Shown here one piece after another: positions 8,049-15,895 of a DNA stretch of 44,604 nucleotides. Position 1 is the first letter of the stretch; each line of letters starts with the position of its first letter. The stretch is from Mesorhizobium sp. SARCC-RB16n. GTDB taxonomy: Bacteria; Pseudomonadota; Alphaproteobacteria; Rhizobiales; Rhizobiaceae. The notes beneath the pieces are model-generated. The model ran no database searches. It had not been told where the DNA came from and saw only the letters and a program-made list of their open reading frames with translations. Location of the stretch: positions 1-44,604 of the forward strand of contig NZ_ML703313.1 in the NCBI RefSeq assembly GCF_008520305.1, in the 5' to 3' direction. The translations under genes were made by a program, and so were the position numbers.

Positions 8049-8827
8049 GCGATGCCGCCGACCAGATCTTCGCCGCGCTCAAACAATCTTCGCAAAGCGG
8101 CGCGCCGCTTTACCTACAGCTGCGCAAAAGCATAGAGGACGCCGTCAATCGCGGCCTGATCGGCCCGGGCGACGCGCTGCCTTCCGAGCGCGACATCGCC
8201 ACCAAGGCCGATATTTCGCGCGTCACCGTGCGCAAGGCGGTGCAGGACCTGGTCAAGGGCGGCATATTGGTGCAGCGGCACGGCTCCGGCACCTTCGTGG
8301 CGCCGCGCATGGAGCGTGTCGAGCAGTCGCTATCCAGGCTGACTTCCTTCACCGAGGACATGGCGCGGCGCGGCATGGCGGTGCGTTCGGCATGGCTCGA
8401 CCGCGGCCTCTATGCGCCGTCGCCCGACGAGATGATGGTGCTTGGCCTGTCGTCGAGCGAGCTGGTGGCGCGCGTGGCGCGCCTGCGCATCGCCAACGAC
8501 ACGCCGCTGGCGATCGAACGCGCCTCGCTGTCGGCCAGCGTGCTGCCCGACCCGGCCGGCATCGGTTCCTCGCTCTACGCGGCACTGGAACTGACCGGCA
8601 ACCGGCCGGTGCGCGCCGTGCAGCGCATCTCCGCCGCCAATCTCGGCGACGGCGATGCGCGCCTGCTCGAAGTGCCGCCGGGCATTGCCGGCCTGCACAT
8701 CGAGCGTATTTCCTATCTGGCGAGCGGCAAGGTGATCGAATTCACCCGCTCCATCTACCGGGGCGACGCTTATGACTTCGTCGCCGAACTCCGGCTGACC
8801 GGGCCGGGAGAGGACAACAGACCATGA
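8045..8827 (+). CDS. GntR-family (HutC/UTRA) transcriptional regulator
   Basis: The 260-residue protein has an N-terminal winged helix-turn-helix (about residues 17-83: LYLQLRKSIEDAV, LPSERDIATKADISRVTVRKAVQDL, GSGTFVAPR). A C-terminal UTRA ligand domain of the HutC type follows (about 90-245: LTSFTEDMARRGM, PLAIERASLSASVLP, FTRSIYRGDAYDFVAEL). This is the subfamily of NagR/DasR, regulators that sense GlcN-6-P or GlcNAc-6-P. It is the second gene of the operon, overlapping the genes on both sides by ATGA, so it is probably autoregulated. The paired 18-bp elements at 6995-7012 and 7130-7147 are its likely operators. Operator assignment is inference. Confidence 0.92.
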   Translation: MSDAADQIFAALKQSSQSGAPLYLQLRKSIEDAVNRGLIGPGDALPSERDIATKADISRVTVRKAVQDLVKGGILVQRHGSGTFVAPRMERVEQSLSRLTSFTEDMARRGMAVRSAWLDRGLYAPSPDEMMVLGLSSSELVARVARLRIANDTPLAIERASLSASVLPDPAGIGSSLYAALELTGNRPVRAVQRISAANLGDGDARLLEVPPGIAGLHIERISYLASGKVIEFTRSIYRGDAYDFVAELRLTGPGEDNRP

Positions 8828-9858
8828 TCCCCAACCCCACTCATATGCAGCGCGAGATCGAGGAGATCCCGCAAGCCGTCGCCCGTCTGCTCGACGGCTC
8901 GGGAACAGTGCTGGCCGAAGCCGGGCGCGGCATCAGGGAGCGCGACCCGCATTTCGTCGTCACCGTGGCACGTGGCTCGTCCGACCATGCCGCCACCTTC
9001 ATGAAATATGCCGTGGAGCTGACCGCAGGCCTTGCCGTTGCCTCGGTCGGCCCCTCGATCGCTTCGATCTATGGCCGCAAGCTCCGGCTTGACGGCTCGG
9101 CCTGCCTGGCGATCTCGCAGTCGGGCAAGAGCCCCGATATCGTCGCCATGGCCGAAACCGCCCGGGCCGGCGGCGCGCTGACCATAGCCGTCACCAACAC
9201 CGCCGATTCGCCGCTGGCGCGCGCCTCCGACTATGCGATAGACATACTGGCCGGGCCGGAACGCAGCGTCGCGGCGACCAAGACCTTCATCAATTCCGCC
9301 GTTGCCGGTCTGGCCTTGATGGCGCATTCGACCGGCGACGAAGCCCTTCTCGCGGCACTTGCCCGGTTGCCCGAGCATTTCGGCAAGGCGATCGCCTGCG
9401 ACTGGATGAGCGTGCTGGCCGAAACGATCGAGAAACAGAAATCGCTGTTCATCCTAGGCCGCGGCCCCTCGGCGGCGATGGCCAACGAGGCGGCGCTGAA
9501 ATTCAAGGAGACCTGCGGCATGCATGCCGAGGCCTATAGCGCGGCCGAAGTCATGCATGGCCCGCTGGCGCTGATCGGCCCCGACTTTCCGGTGCTGGCA
9601 CTGGCCGCGCGTGATGCGTCCGAGCCCTCCGTCGCCGAAGCCGCCGACAGCCTTGCGGCCAAGGGCGCGCCGGTTTTCGTCACCTCGGCACTCGCCAATC
9701 GCGCCACGCGGCTGCCGCATGTCGCCACCGGTCACCCGCTGACCGATCCGCTGACGCTGATCGTCTCCTTCTACATGTTCGTCGAGGCCTTTGCGCGCCA
9801 TCGCGGGCTCGATCCGGACGCACCGCGCAACCTTCGCAAGGTGACGGAGACCGTATGA
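8824..9858 (+). CDS. SIS-domain glucosamine-6-phosphate deaminase/isomerase (GlmS/AgaS-like)
   Basis: The 344-residue protein has two SIS domains and lacks the glutaminase half of GlmS. The first SIS domain carries VARGSSDHAA (about residues 48-57) and SQSGKSPD. The middle region SVAATKTFINSAVAG and the second SIS domain LGRGPSAAMANEAALKFKE follow, with the GlmS-like tail [11 protein letters not shown]. Such stand-alone isomerase halves next to nagA usually act as GlcN-6-P deaminases, replacing NagB and yielding fructose-6-phosphate and ammonia. No classical nagB is in the window, which supports this role. It overlaps its neighbours at both ends by ATGA and so is translationally coupled within the operon. 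Confidence 0.88.
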   Translation: MIPNPTHMQREIEEIPQAVARLLDGSGTVLAEAGRGIRERDPHFVVTVARGSSDHAATFMKYAVELTAGLAVASVGPSIASIYGRKLRLDGSACLAISQSGKSPDIVAMAETARAGGALTIAVTNTADSPLARASDYAIDILAGPERSVAATKTFINSAVAGLALMAHSTGDEALLAALARLPEHFGKAIACDWMSVLAETIEKQKSLFILGRGPSAAMANEAALKFKETCGMHAEAYSAAEVMHGPLALIGPDFPVLALAARDASEPSVAEAADSLAAKGAPVFVTSALANRATRLPHVATGHPLTDPLTLIVSFYMFVEAFARHRGLDPDAPRNLRKVTETV

Positions 9859-11027
9859 GCGACCGTTTTGCCCTGACTGGCGCCCGTATCTTCGACGGCG
9901 ACGACTGGCATGAAGGCGCAGCCCTTGTCGTGCGCGACGGCCTCATCGAGGCCATGCTGCCGCAAGGCGCACTTCCCGCGGATATCCGCGTCGGCGACAC
10001 CGGTGGCGGCATGCTGGTGCCGGGCTTCGTCGACATTCAGGTCAATGGCGGCGGCGGGGTGATGCTCAACGACCATCCCGACGTCGCCTCGATCGAAACC
10101 ATCTGCCGCGCGCATGCGCCGTTCGGCACGACGGCGCTGCTGCCGACGCTGATCACCGACACACCCGCGATCACCGCCGCAGCCATCGCTGCCGGCGAAG
10201 CCGCAGCGCTGCAAAAGGTGCCGGGCTTTCTCGGCCTGCATCTGGAAGGGCCGCATCTGTCGATCGCCCGCAAGGGCGCGCATGATCCGGCGCTGATCCG
10301 GCCGATGACGGACGCCGACCAGGCCATGCTGATCGCGGCGCGCCGGAAGCTGCCGGTGCTGCTCACCACGATCGCGCCGGAATCCGTCGACCCGGCCCGC
10401 GTCACGGCCTTGGCCAAGGCCGGGATCGTCGTCAGCCTCGGCCATTCCGACACGGGTTATATCAAGGCAAAGGCCTTCGCCGAGGCCGGCGCCAGCGTCG
10501 TCACTCACCTGTTCAACGCGATGAGCCAGATCGGCAACCGCGAGCCCGGGCTGGCGGGAGCCGCCATCGACATCGGCAGCTTGTCGGCCGGGCTGATCGC
10601 CGACGGTATCCATGTCGACCCGGCCACCATCGCGATAGCGCTGCGGGCCAAACAGGGGCCGGGCAGGATCGTGCTGGTCACCGACGCGATGGCAACGATC
10701 GGCACCGACATGACCTCGTTCACGCTCAACGGCCGCACCATCTACCGCAGGGATGGCAGCCTGCGGCTTGCCGACGGGACGCTGGCTGGCGCCGACCTCG
10801 ACATGATCTCGGCCATCCGGTTCATGCACCGCACCGTCGGGATCGAGCTGTCCGAAGCCTTGCGCATGGCGTCGCTCTATCCGGCGCAGGCGATCGGCCA
10901 GTCGCACCGGCTCGGCCACTTTGCCAATGGCACGGCGGCGGACATCGTTGCGCTGTCGGACGACCTTGGCATAGGAAGCGTATGGATCGGCGGCGGCAAG
11001 GTGTTCGAGGCTGTCGCTCCACGCTGA
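9855..11027 (+). CDS. nagA: N-acetylglucosamine-6-phosphate deacetylase
   Basis: This cytoplasmic amidohydrolase (390 residues) removes acetate from GlcNAc-6-P to give GlcN-6-P. All family landmarks are present: the metal-binding HLEGPHLS (about residue 128), GHSDTGY (about 196), THLFNAMS (about 217), the substrate-binding ADGIHVDP (about 250) and the catalytic aspartate in LVTDAM (about 275). The length is normal. It overlaps the SIS enzyme gene by ATGA and is followed after 10 nt by an FAD oxidoreductase. In the proposed pathway it takes the product of either the kinase (from GlcNAc) or MurQ (from MurNAc-6-P). Confidence 0.95.
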   Translation: MSDRFALTGARIFDGDDWHEGAALVVRDGLIEAMLPQGALPADIRVGDTGGGMLVPGFVDIQVNGGGGVMLNDHPDVASIETICRAHAPFGTTALLPTLITDTPAITAAAIAAGEAAALQKVPGFLGLHLEGPHLSIARKGAHDPALIRPMTDADQAMLIAARRKLPVLLTTIAPESVDPARVTALAKAGIVVSLGHSDTGYIKAKAFAEAGASVVTHLFNAMSQIGNREPGLAGAAIDIGSLSAGLIADGIHVDPATIAIALRAKQGPGRIVLVTDAMATIGTDMTSFTLNGRTIYRRDGSLRLADGTLAGADLDMISAIRFMHRTVGIELSEALRMASLYPAQAIGQSHRLGHFANGTAADIVALSDDLGIGSVWIGGGKVFEAVAPR

Positions 11028-11037
11028 GAGCGAGACC

Positions 11038-12150
11038 ATGCAGACAATCGATTGTGTCGTCGCCGGAGCAGGCGTCGTCGGGCTTGCCGTCGCCAGGGCG
11101 CTTGCCTTGTCGGGCCGAGAGGTGGTGGTGATCGAAAAGGCCGACGCGATCGGCACCGTCACCAGTTCACGCAATTCGGAAGTCATCCATGCCGGGCTCT
11201 ATTATGCGCCTGGCAGCCTGAAGGCCCGGCTCTGCGTCGAAGGCCGCCGGCTTCTCTACGCCTACTGCGCCAAACACAATATCGGCCATCGCCGCGCCGG
11301 CAAGCTGATCGTCGCCAGCGAGTCCGGCCAGGCGGACGCGCTGCGGGCGATCGAGGCCAACGCGAAGCGCTGCGGGGTCGACGACCTCCAGCTTTTGACA
11401 GGTGGCGAGGCCGAGCGCCTGGAACCGGCGCTGACCTGCGCCTCCGCGTTGCTGTCGCCATCGACCGGCATCATAGACAGCCATGCGCTGATGCTGTCGC
11501 TGCGCGGCGACGCCGAGGCCGCCGGCGCGTCCTTCGCTTTCCTCACCTGCGTTGCCGGGGCGACGATCGAAACCGACGGGATCCGGATCGACACGCGCGA
11601 TGCCAATGGCGAGACTTTCGCGTTGGAGGCCGGCGCTTTCGTCAATGCCACGGGCCTCGATGCGCAGGCGGTGGCCAGCCGGATCGATGGTTTCCCAAGG
11701 GGTCTTATCCCTCGGCGGTGGCTGGCGCGCGGCAATTATTTCGCGCTTCCGGGGCGGTCTCCCTTTTCACGGCTGATCTATCCGGTTCCGGTCGAAGGCG
11801 GCCTCGGCGTCCATCTGACGCTCGACCTGGCCGGCAATGCGCGCTTTGGCCCTGACGTCGAATGGATCGACGGCGTGGATTACACGGTCGATCCCGGCCG
11901 AAGCGCTGTCTTCTACGAGGCGATTCGCCGCTATTGGCCCGCACTTGCCGACGACGCCCTGCAGCCGGCCTACGCCGGCATAAGGCCGAAGCTCTCCGGA
12001 CCCGGCCAACCCGCCGCGGACTTCCTGGTGCAGGGGCCGGACGATCATGGCGCGGGCCGGATCGTCAATCTGTTCGGCATCGAAAGCCCCGGCCTCACCG
12101 CGAGCCTGGCGATCGCCGACCATGTCGTCGAACTCTTGTACCCGGCCTGA
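11038..12150 (+). CDS. FAD-dependent oxidoreductase, L-2-hydroxyglutarate oxidase-like
   Basis: This 370-residue protein of the DAO/GlpD fold begins with a dinucleotide-binding motif ([18 protein letters not shown], residues 7-24). It carries [26 protein letters not shown] (about 42-67), which closely resembles the signature region of L-2-hydroxyglutarate dehydrogenases/oxidases (LhgO). A C-terminal [16 protein letters not shown] segment completes the FAD site. It starts 10 nt after nagA and ends 22 nt before the convergent matB, so it belongs to the amino-sugar operon. It could oxidise a 2-hydroxyacid. Since MurQ releases D-lactate, a link is tempting, but LhgO proteins act on the L (S) form, so the substrate is open. 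Confidence 0.85.
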   Translation: MQTIDCVVAGAGVVGLAVARALALSGREVVVIEKADAIGTVTSSRNSEVIHAGLYYAPGSLKARLCVEGRRLLYAYCAKHNIGHRRAGKLIVASESGQADALRAIEANAKRCGVDDLQLLTGGEAERLEPALTCASALLSPSTGIIDSHALMLSLRGDAEAAGASFAFLTCVAGATIETDGIRIDTRDANGETFALEAGAFVNATGLDAQAVASRIDGFPRGLIPRRWLARGNYFALPGRSPFSRLIYPVPVEGGLGVHLTLDLAGNARFGPDVEWIDGVDYTVDPGRSAVFYEAIRRYWPALADDALQPAYAGIRPKLSGPGQPAADFLVQGPDDHGAGRIVNLFGIESPGLTASLAIADHVVELLYPA

Positions 12151-12172
12151 GCCGGCGCAGGAGGGTATCTGC

Positions 12173-13699
12173 CTAGCCGGCCTTGGTGGAGGCGTAGAGA
12201 TCCTTGTAGCTGTCGCGCAGCAAGTTCTTCTGCACCTTGCCCATCGTGTTGCGCGGCAGTTCCTCGACGAAGATCACCCGTTTGGGATGCTTGTACTTTG
12301 CCATGCGACCGGTGACGGCGTCGAGGATTTCGGCCGCGGTGATCCGTGACGCGGGCGAGCGCACGACGACAGCGGTGACGCCTTCGCCGAAGTCCGGATG
12401 GGCAAGGCCGATGACGGCGCTTTCCAGGACGCCGTCGAGCGCGTCGATCTCGCTCTCGAGTTCCTTCGGATAGACGTTGTAGCCGCCCGAGATGATCAGA
12501 TCCTTGCCACGGCCGACAATATGGACGTAGCCGTCGGCGTCGATCATGCCGAGATCGCCGGTGATGAAGAAGCCGTCGGCGCGGAATTCCGCCCTGGTCT
12601 TTTCCGGCATGCGCCAGTAGCCGCCGAACACGTTCGGGCCCTTGACCTCGATCATGCCGACCTCGCCTTGATCAAGCGGCTTGCCGCTGTCGGGATCGGC
12701 AATGCGCAGCGACACGCCGGGCAAGGGGAAACCAACCGTTCCGGCGCGCCGCTCGCCCTCATAGGGATTGGAGGTGTTCATGTTGGTCTCGGTCATGCCG
12801 TAGCGCTCGAGGATGGCGTGGCCGGTACGCTCGCGCCATGCCTGGTGCGTCTCGGCCAGCAGCGGCGCGGAACCGGACACGAACAGCCGGATGGTCTTCG
12901 CCGCCTCGCGATCCAGCCCGTGCTGTTGCAGCAGCCTGGTATAGAAGGTCGGCACGCCCATCAGGGCAGTGGCGCGCGGCAGCAGAGAGACGATGCGGCC
13001 CGCGTCGAATTTCTGCTCGAACAGCATCGAGGCGCCGGCCATCAGGACGACGTTGGTGGCGACGAACAGGCCATGCGTGTGGAAGATCGGCAGCGCGTGG
13101 ATCAGCACGTCATCCCTGGTGAAGCGCCATTGCTCGACCAGCACCCGTGCGTTCGAGGCGAGGTTTTCGTGGCTGAGCATGGCGCCTTTCGAACGGCCGG
13201 TCGTTCCCGACGTGTAGAGGATCGCCGCAAGGTCGTCCGCGCCGCGCTCGACATCGTGGAAATCGGCGGATTGACGCGATGCCTGGTGCGCAAGGGATCC
13301 CTGGCCATTGCGGTCGAGCGTGACCACGACGGCACCGGACGGCTCGACCATCCCATGGATATCCGCCGACCGTGCCGGATCGCAGACAATCACCCGAGGT
13401 GCCGCATCGTCGAAGAAATAGCCAAGCTCGGTCAGCGTATAGGCGGTGTTGAGCGGCAGGAAGACGGCGCCGGCGCGCACGCAGGCGAGATAGAGCAAAA
13501 CCATCTCCGGGCTCTTCTCGACCTGCACGGCAACCCGGTCACCGGGCGCGACATCCATTTGCAGCAGCACATGCGCGAGCTGCGCCGACCGCGCCAGCAT
13601 GTCGCCATAGGTGAGCGAGCGTCCATCGTCGGTTTCCATCAACGGGTGCCCAGGCGCCGGCATCCGGGACCGGAATGCGTCGAACAGATGATTGCTCAT
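12173..13699 (-). CDS. matB: Malonyl-CoA synthetase (acyl-CoA synthetase family)
   Basis: This 508-residue adenylate-forming enzyme would make malonyl-CoA from malonate, CoA and ATP in the cytoplasm. The P-loop YTSGTTGRSKG is at residues 162-172, followed by ILERYGMTETNMNTSNPYEGERRAG split around the adenine-binding region, the hinge region GRGKDLIISGGYNVYPKELE, and the C-terminal catalytic lysine K488 (PRNTMGK). The MTETNM and NPYEGERR features agree with rhizobial MatB. The ATG at 13699 has AGGAAG before it; a longer in-frame reading is rejected. The usual partners matA (decarboxylase) and matC (carrier) are absent. A GntR gene lies 189 nt upstream on the same strand. Specificity for malonate is probable, not proven. 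Confidence 0.85.
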   Translation of the reverse strand: MSNHLFDAFRSRMPAPGHPLMETDDGRSLTYGDMLARSAQLAHVLLQMDVAPGDRVAVQVEKSPEMVLLYLACVRAGAVFLPLNTAYTLTELGYFFDDAAPRVIVCDPARSADIHGMVEPSGAVVVTLDRNGQGSLAHQASRQSADFHDVERGADDLAAILYTSGTTGRSKGAMLSHENLASNARVLVEQWRFTRDDVLIHALPIFHTHGLFVATNVVLMAGASMLFEQKFDAGRIVSLLPRATALMGVPTFYTRLLQQHGLDREAAKTIRLFVSGSAPLLAETHQAWRERTGHAILERYGMTETNMNTSNPYEGERRAGTVGFPLPGVSLRIADPDSGKPLDQGEVGMIEVKGPNVFGGYWRMPEKTRAEFRADGFFITGDLGMIDADGYVHIVGRGKDLIISGGYNVYPKELESEIDALDGVLESAVIGLAHPDFGEGVTAVVVRSPASRITAAEILDAVTGRMAKYKHPKRVIFVEELPRNTMGKVQKNLLRDSYKDLYASTKAG

Positions 13700-13888
13700 G
13701 AAATCTTCCTGGCTGACGGCAATTGGGGGTGACGGCAATGTCGACGCCGGCCTTGGGGGTGGATCGGCACGCGGCGAAGCGTTCGCGTGTCCCGGCCCCG
13801 CCGTCAAGGCCGCAAACAGCTGCCCGGCCCACCCGTCTACCGGAAAGATTCGAGGGATGGGACAGCAAGCGCGACGATCAGACAGCCG

Positions 13889-14632
13889 TCAACGGTGGGC
13901 CCGCTGGCCCGGAACGGAGAGCTTTGGAGCCCCGCCTTGCTTGAAGCGTTCCATGCACATGGCGGCGGTCAGTTGGTAGTGAGTTATCAGGGCCTGGACG
14001 GCGTCATCCGCATTTCCGTCCAGCGCATTTTCAGCAATCAGCCGGTGTTCGGCAAAATCGTCGCGCTGAACGCTCTCGCTGTCATTGGCCATCTGGCGAT
14101 AGCGGTAGGCGTGATCGGAAAGCTGGTCGCAGAAGCCCACCAGCCAGTGCGACCGGCAGGCCGAGATCAGCACCCGATGGAAAATGCGGTGCAATTTCTC
14201 CCAGTCCGGATCGAGCGACGAGGTACTTTGCCGCGAAAGACGTGAGGCGCGTCCCAGGCGATGCAGCGCCAGCACCAATTGTTCTTCCCATTCGGCGGTG
14301 CGGTGGGCGATCGATTCGCGCAGCGCCCGCTCCTCAAGCCAGCAGCGGGTGCGCGTCAGCTCCTCGAGTTCGGCCGCACTGACTGGCATGATGAAGAAGC
14401 CGCGCTGGTCATGGCGGCCGAGGAGACCTTCGGAGGCAAGGCGATTGAGAGCTTCGCGAACCGGAGAGGCGCCCGCGCCATACTTGGAAACGACCCACTC
14501 GACGCGCAGCTTGCTTTCGGCTTCCAGAGCGCCGCCCAGAAGATCATCACGCAGTTGATGATAGACCGTGCTGGCAAGCGTGCTCTTGGCTCCCGGGCCG
14601 TCGTCGGTCAGATCGGCAGCTCCATATGTCAA
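13889..14632 (-). CDS. GntR-family (FCD) transcriptional regulator
   Basis: The 247-residue protein has an N-terminal winged helix (about residues 18-85: LASTVYHQLRDDLLGG, SPVREALNRLASEGLL) and a helical FCD effector domain (about 95-235), with FHRVLISACRSHWL and EHRLIAENALDGNADDAVQALITHY carrying the metal-site histidines typical of FadR/VanR types. The first codon is TTG at 14632, supported by AAGGAG five bases upstream; no ATG is available before the helix-turn-helix. It lies upstream of matB on the same strand and may control it, as MatR controls matABC in other rhizobia. Here, however, the regulator is not divergent. A palindrome at 14690-14706 is a possible operator. Confidence 0.9.
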   Translation of the reverse strand: MTYGAADLTDDGPGAKSTLASTVYHQLRDDLLGGALEAESKLRVEWVVSKYGAGASPVREALNRLASEGLLGRHDQRGFFIMPVSAAELEELTRTRCWLEERALRESIAHRTAEWEEQLVLALHRLGRASRLSRQSTSSLDPDWEKLHRIFHRVLISACRSHWLVGFCDQLSDHAYRYRQMANDSESVQRDDFAEHRLIAENALDGNADDAVQALITHYQLTAAMCMERFKQGGAPKLSVPGQRAHR

Positions 14633-14689
14633 AGCGACTCCTTGTCCCCAACTGTCCTCTTGGGCAATTCGAGTCCGAAAATTCCGCTT

Positions 14690-14706
14690 CTGTACATATC
14701 ATACAG
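14690..14706. promoter_or_regulatory. Operator-like palindrome upstream of the GntR/FCD gene
   Basis: CTGTACATATCATACAG has a perfect 5-bp inverted repeat (CTGTA / TACAG) around an AT-rich 7-nt centre. TGTA...TACA half-sites are typical of FCD-type GntR operators. It lies 58 nt upstream of the TTG start, a fitting place for autoregulation. Binding is inference. Confidence 0.4.
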
Positions 14707-14770
14707 CGCCACGCTTCCGCCGCTCAAGCAGAAGATCGCGCTATTGTACTTTAGGCCAAAGAAATATATC

Positions 14771-14788
14771 CGATCGGCACGCCGATCG
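14771..14788. promoter_or_regulatory. Perfect 18-bp palindrome of unknown role
   Basis: CGATCGGC and GCCGATCG flank an AC dinucleotide at 14779-14780. It lies 138 nt upstream of the GntR start within non-coding DNA. It could be a protein-binding site, but a chance GC-rich palindrome is possible. Confidence 0.35.
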
Positions 14789-15014
14789 TTGGAATTCGAA
14801 TATCTCTACAACCAGCAGAACTTAACGTGTTTTGTATGCACGCAGAATCCTTTGTTTGCCGTGTCCTGTGCGAGCATCTTTTCTGTCGCGCGCAAAGACA
14901 GTGCCGGCTTCGCCGAATCAGGCCTTCCGCAAGGATTTGAAGTCGGCCTCGACACTGAGGGGCCGTCTCCGCCCACCGGCCTACCAAAATTGAAACCCGG
15001 ACGACTGGGCTGAG

Positions 15015-15692
15015 CTAGCCTGCGGCCTTGTCAGCCGCTGTCCTGATCGCTTCGATATTAGCGCGGTAAGCGTCGACGTTGCCGCCCTTGAAGATGGCGG
15101 CACCTGCCACCAGCACATCGGCCCCGGCGGCAGTCACCAAAGGGGCTGTTTCCGGCGAGACGCCGCCGTCGATCTCGATGCGGATCGGCCGGCCGCCGAT
15201 CAACGCCTTGACCCTTCTCACCTTGTCGACCATTGCGGGGATGAAGGCCTGGCCGCCGAAACCCGGATTGACGGTCATGATCAGGATCAGGTCGAGCCGG
15301 TCGAGCACATATTCGACGGCGCTTTCCGGTGTCGCCGGATTGAGCGAGACGCCAGCCCTCTTGCCGAGGTTCCTGATGGTCTGCAGCGAGCGGTCGAGAT
15401 GCGGCCCGGCCTCGGCATGCACCGTCATGCCGTCGCAGCCGGCGTCGGCGAAGGCGGCCAGATAGGGATCGGCGGGCGCAATCATCAGGTGGCAGTCGAA
15501 AAAGGCCTTGGTGCGGCTGCGGATCGCCTTGATGACAGGTGGGCCGAAGGTGATGTTCGGCACGAAATGCCCGTCCATCACGTCGAGATGGATCCAGTCG
15601 GCACCGGCCGCCGCCACCGCCTCGACCTCGTCGCCGAGCTTCGAGAAATCCGATGCCAGCACCGACGGTGCGATCAAGGTTTTTTTGCTCAT
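15015..15692 (-). CDS. rpe: Ribulose-phosphate 3-epimerase
   Basis: This 225-residue TIM-barrel enzyme interconverts ribulose-5-P and xylulose-5-P in the pentose phosphate pathway. The family signatures are present: [10 protein letters not shown] (residues 7-16), [17 protein letters not shown] (about 35-51, with metal-binding His and Asp), DCHLMI (about 65-70), [10 protein letters not shown] (about 138-147) and [13 protein letters not shown] (about 173-185). The length is normal. It stands alone between a terminator upstream (15842-15878) and the 382-nt non-coding stretch downstream, so it is probably its own transcription unit. Confidence 0.97.
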   Translation of the reverse strand: MSKKTLIAPSVLASDFSKLGDEVEAVAAAGADWIHLDVMDGHFVPNITFGPPVIKAIRSRTKAFFDCHLMIAPADPYLAAFADAGCDGMTVHAEAGPHLDRSLQTIRNLGKRAGVSLNPATPESAVEYVLDRLDLILIMTVNPGFGGQAFIPAMVDKVRRVKALIGGRPIRIEIDGGVSPETAPLVTAAGADVLVAGAAIFKGGNVDAYRANIEAIRTAADKAAG

Positions 15693-15841
15693 CTCGCGGC
15701 CTTTCCGGGCGCCCCTTCATACGATCGCCCCGAACCGACTGCCTAAAGCGCTCCCGGCGACTTGTCGAGGGTGCAAGCGCGGTTCCACAAGGTGGTGTCG
15801 CGGCGCGATCTTGTAGGCGCCGGTTCGGCCTGCCCGAGCCA

Positions 15842-15878
15842 CGAAAAAACCCGCCGGATTGCCCCGGCGGGTTTTTCG
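15842..15878. terminator. Bidirectional-looking intrinsic terminator
   Basis: CGAAAAAACCCGCCGG pairs with CCGGCGGGTTTTTCG around a short ATTGCC loop, with one A bulged. There is an A-run on one side and a T-run on the other, so it can end transcription from either direction. It lies 18 nt after the stop of the 1286-residue repeat-protein gene on the minus strand and 150 nt upstream of rpe. The rest of 15693-15895 holds no gene. Confidence 0.85.
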
Positions 15879-15895
15879 TTTGGCGTCGCAGGTGC

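Larger units (their letters stand above)
14633..15014. other. Non-coding stretch between the GntR gene and rpe
   Basis: No ORF with coding character was found in these 382 nt. Part of it (about 14680-14880) is AT-richer than its surroundings. It contains two palindromes listed separately (14690-14706 and 14771-14788) and presumably the promoter of the GntR gene. Confidence 0.6.

Noticed and set aside
13700-13888. Possible small gene between the GntR gene and matB
   Set aside because: Only a short direct repeat of TGACGGCAAT was seen (13713-13740); no frame has a start with a ribosome-binding site and coding character.
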